From Paratinospora sagittata (Eukaryota > Streptophyta > Magnoliopsida > Ranunculales > Menispermaceae): DNA of 64,000 bases. Every line of letters begins with the position of its first letter. Position 1 is the first letter of the stretch. The DNA is taken from positions 38,210,048 through 38,274,047 of the forward strand of contig CM069599.1 in assembly GCA_035771175.1 (NCBI GenBank), given 5' to 3'. Made by a program: the position numbers and the translations under genes. Below, in pieces: positions 59,583-64,000 of the stretch. A model generated the notes under the pieces. It was given only the letters and a program-made list of their open reading frames with translations. It ran no database searches and was not told where the DNA came from.

Positions 59583-59788
59583 GGTGGTAGCTCAGTTGAT
59601 TAAGAAACTAAATATAAGTGAGGTTGAGGTTCAGGTCTCAAGTTCGAGCTTCGACGTACCTATTTATCCATTCTTGTTGGGAGGGTCAGCATAAATGTCT
59701 CTATAATATATGAGTTCTAGAAGATTAATTTGGTCAAAATTGAATAAAGACACCTCCCCCGATGTTAGAAAATTGATAATAAAAAAAA
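59583..59788 (+). mobile_element. tRNA-derived SINE, subtelomeric
   Basis: Starts GGTGGTAGCTCAGTTGAT, an excellent Pol III box A, with a box B AGTTCGAGCTTC (59641-59652) about 45 bp later. Body runs to AATTGATAATAAAAAAAA. Not a tRNA gene: the interior cannot form a cloverleaf and the sequence continues ~130 bp beyond box B. No clear target duplication. Confidence 0.8.
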
Positions 59789-60098
59789 GCACGCTTAAAT
59801 TTGTATTTCTTCAGAGGAGACTAAAAAAACATTTTTAATTAGTTGTTAGAAAAAAAAATGTTTTTAATTTAGAAGAAAATGCTTTGTTCCTATTGGAGGC
59901 TTAAAAATGCATCCGATTTATCTTTTTGAAATTTAATAAAAGTATCTATAAACAATTTTTTTGCATAATAGAAGAGTAGGTATCATGTGAGTTTATATTT
60001 AAATTATTGATAATACATATATTAAACTCTAATCATGCACTTCTCTTTAGTGTTATTTCAATATTCTTCAATTAATATTTTACCAATCGCAATGTTCT

Positions 60099-60168
60099 AC
60101 TTCTAAAGCTTAACATTGAGGTTCAGGTCTCAAGTTTTAGCCTTAACGTACTTCTAAAGCTTTACATT
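60099..60168 (+). repeat. 32-bp SINE-like insert between 19-bp direct repeats
   Basis: ACTTCTAAAGCTTAACATT (60099-60117) and ACTTCTAAAGCTTTACATT (60150-60168) flank a 32-bp insert that starts GAGGTTCAGGTCTCAAGTT, matching 59624-59642 of the neighbouring SINE, and continues similarly to ACGT. See findings. Confidence 0.8.
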
Positions 60169-60184
60169 TTATGATCTAATCTTT

Positions 60185-60670
60185 ATTCAGCCAAGAGGAT
60201 GTGGATGCCATTCTCTCCATCCCAACCAGAAATTGTATCACTGAGGATACTATTTGTTGGCACTACGAGCGCCTTAGGCAGTTTACAGTTAGAAGTGCTT
60301 ATCAGCTAGGTCGTTCAGAGGTCCACATTGGATCTTCCTCTAATCAATTGGTGGAAGAAATTCTAGAGCTTGGAAATACCATCCAAGGTGAAACACTTCT
60401 ACTGGAAAGATGTTAATCAAAGCTTCCCATCGGCGGAAATAATGGCGAGGCGTCTCAAGAGAGAGGGCGGTCGGTGTTGTATCTGCTTTAAGGACGTCGA
60501 TTATCAGCAACACTGCTTCTTTTACAGCAAAACAACAAGGGAAGCCTCCATATCTGGTTTTCCCTCAGATTAGGCTCATTCTATTGGGCATGAGAAAAGC
60601 AACTCCTAGCACGCTACAGGCGAGCGAATATGAGGATATACAGAAGATAGATAAAACAATCCTTATGACG
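60185..60670 (+). mobile_element. LINE ORF2 C-terminal fragment next to the telomere
   Basis: Frames read SQEDVDAILSIPTRN..EDTICWHYE, FTVRSAYQLGRSE, and then IPSKVKHFYWKD, EIMARRLKREGGRCCICFKD, YQQHCFF of the zf-RVT domain. It is a different LINE lineage from those in the HCF173 introns. The fragment stops at 60673 where telomeric repeats begin. Confidence 0.75.
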
Positions 60671-60983
60671 TGGGTTTAGGGTTTAGGGTTTTAGGGTTTA
60701 TGGTTTAGGGTTTTAGGGTTTAGGGTTTAGGGTTTAGGATTTTAGGGTTTAGGGTTTAGGGTTCAGAGTTCAGGGTTCAGGGTTCATGATTTAGGGTTCA
60801 AGGAAGTCGATTATCTACAACACTGCTTCTTTTACTATAAAACAACAAGGGAAGCATGCATATCTGGTTTTGCCTCAGATTAGGCTCATTCTATTGGGCA
60901 TGAGAAAAGTAACTCCTAGCATGCTACAGGCGCGCGAATATGAGGATATATATAAGATAGATAAAACAATCCTTATTACGTGG
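60490..60983 (+). repeat. Subtelomeric duplication: LINE piece plus telomere repeats
   Basis: 60490-60670 recurs at 60800-60983 (starts AAGGACGTCGATTATC / AAGGAAGTCGATTATC; both end ACGTGGGTTTAGGG) with roughly a dozen differences by eye. Each copy is followed directly by telomeric repeats. Confidence 0.9.
60674..60799 (+). repeat. Short interstitial telomere-like block
   Basis: About 18 degenerate units: TTTAGGG, TTTTAGGG, TTTATGG, TTTAGGA and, toward the right, TTCAGGG. Bounded on both sides by copies of the LINE-derived segment. Confidence 0.9.
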
Positions 60984-63900
60984 GTTTAGGGTTTAGGGTT
61001 TAGGGTTAGGGGTTTAGGGTTTAGGGATTGGGGTTTGGGGTTTGGGGTTTGGCGTTTCGGGTTTAGGGTTTAGGGGTTTAGGGTTTAGGGTTTAGGGGTT
61101 TAGGGGTTTAGGGTTTAGGGTTTAGGGGTTTAGGTGTTTAGGGTTTAGGGTTTAGGGTTTAGGGTTTAGGGTTTAGGGTTTAGGGTTTAGGGTTTAGGGT
61201 TTAGGGTTTAGGGTTTAGGGTTTAGGGTTTAGGGTTTAGGGTTTTAGGGTTTTAGGGTTTTAGGGTTTTAGGGTTTTAGGGTTTAGGGTTTAGGGTTTAG
61301 GGTTTAGGGTTCAGGGTTCAGGGTTCAGGGTTCAGGGTTCAGGGTTCAGGGTTCAGGGTTCAGGGTTCAGGGTTCAGGGTTCAGGGTTCAGGGTTCAGGG
61401 TTCAGGGTTCAGGGTTCAGGGTTCAGGGTTCAGGGTTCAGGGTTCAGGGTTTAGGGTTTAGGGTTTAGGGTTTAGGGTTTAGGGTTTAGGGTTTAGGGTT
61501 TAGGGTTTAGGGTTTAGGGTTTAGGGTTTAGGGTTTAGGGTTTAGGGTTTTAGGGTTTAGGGTTTAGGGTTTAGGGTTTAGTGTTTAGGGTTTAGGGTTT
61601 AGGGTTTAGGGTTTAGGGTTTAGGGTTTAGGGTTTAGGGTTTAGGGTTTAGGGTTTAGGGTTTAGGGTTTAGGGTTTAGGGTTTAGGGTTTAGGGTTTAG
61701 GGTTTAGGGTTTAGGGTTTAGGGTTTAGGGTTTTAGGGTTTTAGGGTTTTAGGTTTTAGGGTTTAGGGTTTAGGGTTCAGGGTTCAGGGTTCAGGGTTCA
61801 GGGTTCAGGGTTCAGGGTTCAGGGTTTAGGGTTTAGGGTTTAGGGTTTAGGGTTTAGGGTTTAGGGTTTAGGGTTTAGGGTTTAGGGTTTAGGGTTTAGG
61901 GTTTAGGGTTTAGGGTTTAGGGTTTAGGGTTTAGGGTTTTAGGGTTTAGGGTTTAGGGTTTAGGGTTTAGGGTTTAGGGTTTAGGGTTTAGGGTTTAGGG
62001 TTTAGGGTTTAGGGTTTAGGGTTTAGGGTTTAGGGTTTAGGGTTTAGGGTTTAGGGTTTAGGGTTTAGGGTTTAGGGTTTAGGGTTTAGGGTTTAGGGTT
62101 TAGGGTTTAGGGTTTAGGGTTTAGGGTTTAGGGTTTTAGGGTTTTAGGGTTTTAGGTTTTAGGGTTTAGGGTTTAGGGTTTAGGGTTTAGGGTTTAGGGT
62201 TTAGGGTTTAGGGTTTAGGGTTTAGGGTTTAGGGTTTAGGGTTTAGGGTTTAGGGTTTAGGGTTTAGGGTTTTAGGGTTTTAGGGTTTAGGGTTTAGGGT
62301 TTAGGGTTTAGGGTTTAGGGTTTTAGGGTTTAGGGTTTAGGGTTTAGGGTTTAGGGTTTAGGGTTTAGGGTTTAGGGTTTAGGGTTTAGGGTTTAGGGTT
62401 TAGGGTTTAGGGTTTAGGGTTTAGGGTTTAGGGTTTAGGGTTTAGGGTTTAGGGTTTAGGGTTTAGGGTTTAGGGTTTAGGGTTTAGGGTTTAGGGTTTA
62501 GGGTTTAGGGTTTAGGGTTTAGGGTTTAGGGTTTAGGGTTTAGGGTTTAGGGTTTAGGGTTTAGGGTTTAGGGTTTAGGGTTTAGGGTTTAGGGTTTAGG
62601 GTTTAGGGTTAGGGTTTAGGGTTTAGGGTTTAGGGTTTAGGGTTTAGGGTTTAGGGTTTAGGGTTTAGGGTTTAGGGTTTAGGGTTTAGGGTTTAGGGTT
62701 TAGGGTTTAGGGTTTAGGGTTTAGGGTTTAGGGTTTAGGGTTTAGGGTTTAGGGTTTAGGGTTTAGGGTTTAGGGTTTAGGGTTTAGGGTTTAGGGTTTA
62801 GGGTTTAGGGTTTAGGGTTTAGGGTTTAGGGTTTAGGGTTTAGGGTTTAGGGTTTAGGGTTTAGGGTTTAGGGTTTAGGGTTTAGGGTTTAGGGTTTAGG
62901 GTTTAGGGTTTAGGGTTTAGGGTTTAGGGTTTAGGGTTTAGGGTTTAGGGTTTAGGGTTTAGGGTTTAGGGTTTAGGGTTTAGGGTTTAGGGTTTAGGGT
63001 TTAGGGTTTAGGGTTTAGGGTTTAGGGTTTAGGGTTTAGGGTTTAGGGTTTAGGGTTTAGGGTTTAGGGTTTAGGGTTTAGGGTTTAGGGTTTAGGGTTT
63101 AGGGTTTAGGGTTTAGGGTTTAGGGTTTAGGGTTTAGGGTTTAGGGTTTAGGGTTTAGGGTTTAGGGTTTAGGGTTTAGGGTTTAGGGTTTAGGGTTTAG
63201 GGTTTAGGGTTTAGGGTTTAGGGTTTAGGGTTTAGGGTTTAGGGTTTAGGGTTTAGGGTTTAGGGTTTAGGGTTTAGGGTTTAGGGTTTAGGGTTTAGGG
63301 TTTAGGGTTTAGGGTTTAGGGTTTAGGGTTTAGGGTTTAGGGTTTAGGGTTTAGGGTTTAGGGTTTAGGGTTTAGGGTTTAGGGTTTAGGGTTTAGGGTT
63401 TAGGGTTTAGGGTTTAGGGTTTAGGGTTTAGGGTTTAGGGTTTAGGGTTTAGGGTTTAGGGTTTAGGGTTTAGGGTTTAGGGTTTAGGGTTTAGGGTTTA
63501 GGGTTTAGGGTTTAGGGTTTAGGGTTTAGGGTTTAGGGTTTAGGGTTTAGGGTTTAGGGTTTAGGGTTTAGGGTTTAGGGTTTAGGGTTTAGGGTTTAGG
63601 GTTTAGGGTTTAGGGTTTAGGGTTTAGGGTTTAGGGTTTAGGGTTTAGGGTTTAGGGTTTAGGGTTTAGGGTTAGGGTTTAGGGTTTAGGGTTTAGGGTT
63701 TAGGGTTTAGGGTTTAGGGTTTAGGGTTTAGGGTTTAGGGTTTAGGGTTTAGGGTTTAGGGTTTAGGGTTTAGGGTTTAGGGTTTAGGGTTTAGGGTTTA
63801 GGGTTTAGGGTTTAGGGTTTAGGGTTTAGGGTTTAGGGTTTAGGGTTTAGGGTTTAGGGTTTAGGGTTTAGGGTTTAGGGTTTAGGGTTTAGGGTTTAGG

Positions 63901-64000
63901 GTTTAGGGTTTAGGGTTTAGGGTTTAGGGTTTAGGGTTTAGGGTTTAGGGTTTAGGGTTTAGGGTTTAGGGTTTAGGGTTTAGGGTTTAGGGTTTAGGGT
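60984..64000 (+). repeat. Telomere array, TTTAGGG type
   Basis: About 3 kb of TTTAGGG units running to the window edge, G-rich strand 5' to 3' rightward, as at a right chromosome end. The proximal ~1.3 kb has variants: TTTAGGGG and TTTGGGG units (61000-61140), TTTTAGGG blocks, and TTCAGGG blocks (about 61309-61447 and 61776-61823). Beyond about 62340 the array is almost pure, with isolated shortened units (for example 62608 and 63671). Confidence 0.95.

Noticed and set aside
59583..59656. A tRNA gene suggested by good Pol III boxes A and B
   Set aside because: No cloverleaf or acceptor stem can be formed and the sequence continues into a SINE body and A tail.
60674..64000. Interpreting the array as an interstitial telomeric satellite
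   Set aside because: Orientation, length, and increasing purity toward the edge fit a true chromosome end, though only reads past the window could prove it.

Overview
This is plant nuclear DNA that runs into what looks like a chromosome end. From about 60984 to the last base the plus strand is an array of the Arabidopsis-type plant telomere repeat TTTAGGG, with the G-rich strand pointing toward the right edge. The protein-coding genes have plant introns and plant-only families, and almost everything else is LTR retrotransposon, LINE, SINE and MITE sequence in various states of decay. I infer an angiosperm with a transposon-rich, long-intron genome, but the sequence does not let me name the species.

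Three real host genes are visible. (1) 4495-5173 (minus): the first two exons of a small, probably plastid-targeted protein; its last exon is not found in the window. (2) 35969-38053 (plus): an intact single-exon leucine-rich-repeat extensin (LRX/PEX cell-wall family). (3) 39091-58218 (minus): a complete 13-exon gene for HCF173, the plastid SDR-like protein with an inserted CIA30 domain that is needed for psbA translation. I placed all 12 introns; reading frame and lengths close exactly (612 codons plus stop). Genes 2 and 3 converge tail to tail.

Layout. 1-3477: Ty3/gypsy gag fragment (minus), then the 3' end of a copia element with one LTR. 5384-6292: two hAT-like MITEs. 6381-15428: a four-deep nest (MITE containing a copia-type element, containing a gypsy solo LTR, containing another TG..CA unit), each level with its own target-site duplication; the copia level also carries a 1.4 kb tandem duplication. 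15429-15975: LTR fragment. 15976-24103: a dead minus-strand Ty3/gypsy element with 2.1 kb LTRs. 24410-31850: a LINE split by a 4.9 kb Tork-like copia element. 32500-35900: AT-rich DNA with one SINE with a perfect target-site duplication. 38054-58218: convergent intergenic DNA and HCF173, whose introns 3, 6, 7 and 9 hold LINEs, copia/gypsy remnants and a SINE. 58219-60983: a short subtelomere with SINE and LINE fragments and a duplicated LINE/telomere unit. 60984-64000: telomere.

Nothing here forms an operon or a multi-gene pathway. The most unusual signal is inside the innermost unit of the nest (10634-12750): two arrays of short inverted repeats, all with an 11-nt spacer, several of them showing paired (compensatory) substitutions. 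The subtelomere is also notable: HCF173 starts less than 3 kb from the telomeric array, and that array contains homogeneous variant blocks and an internal duplication.
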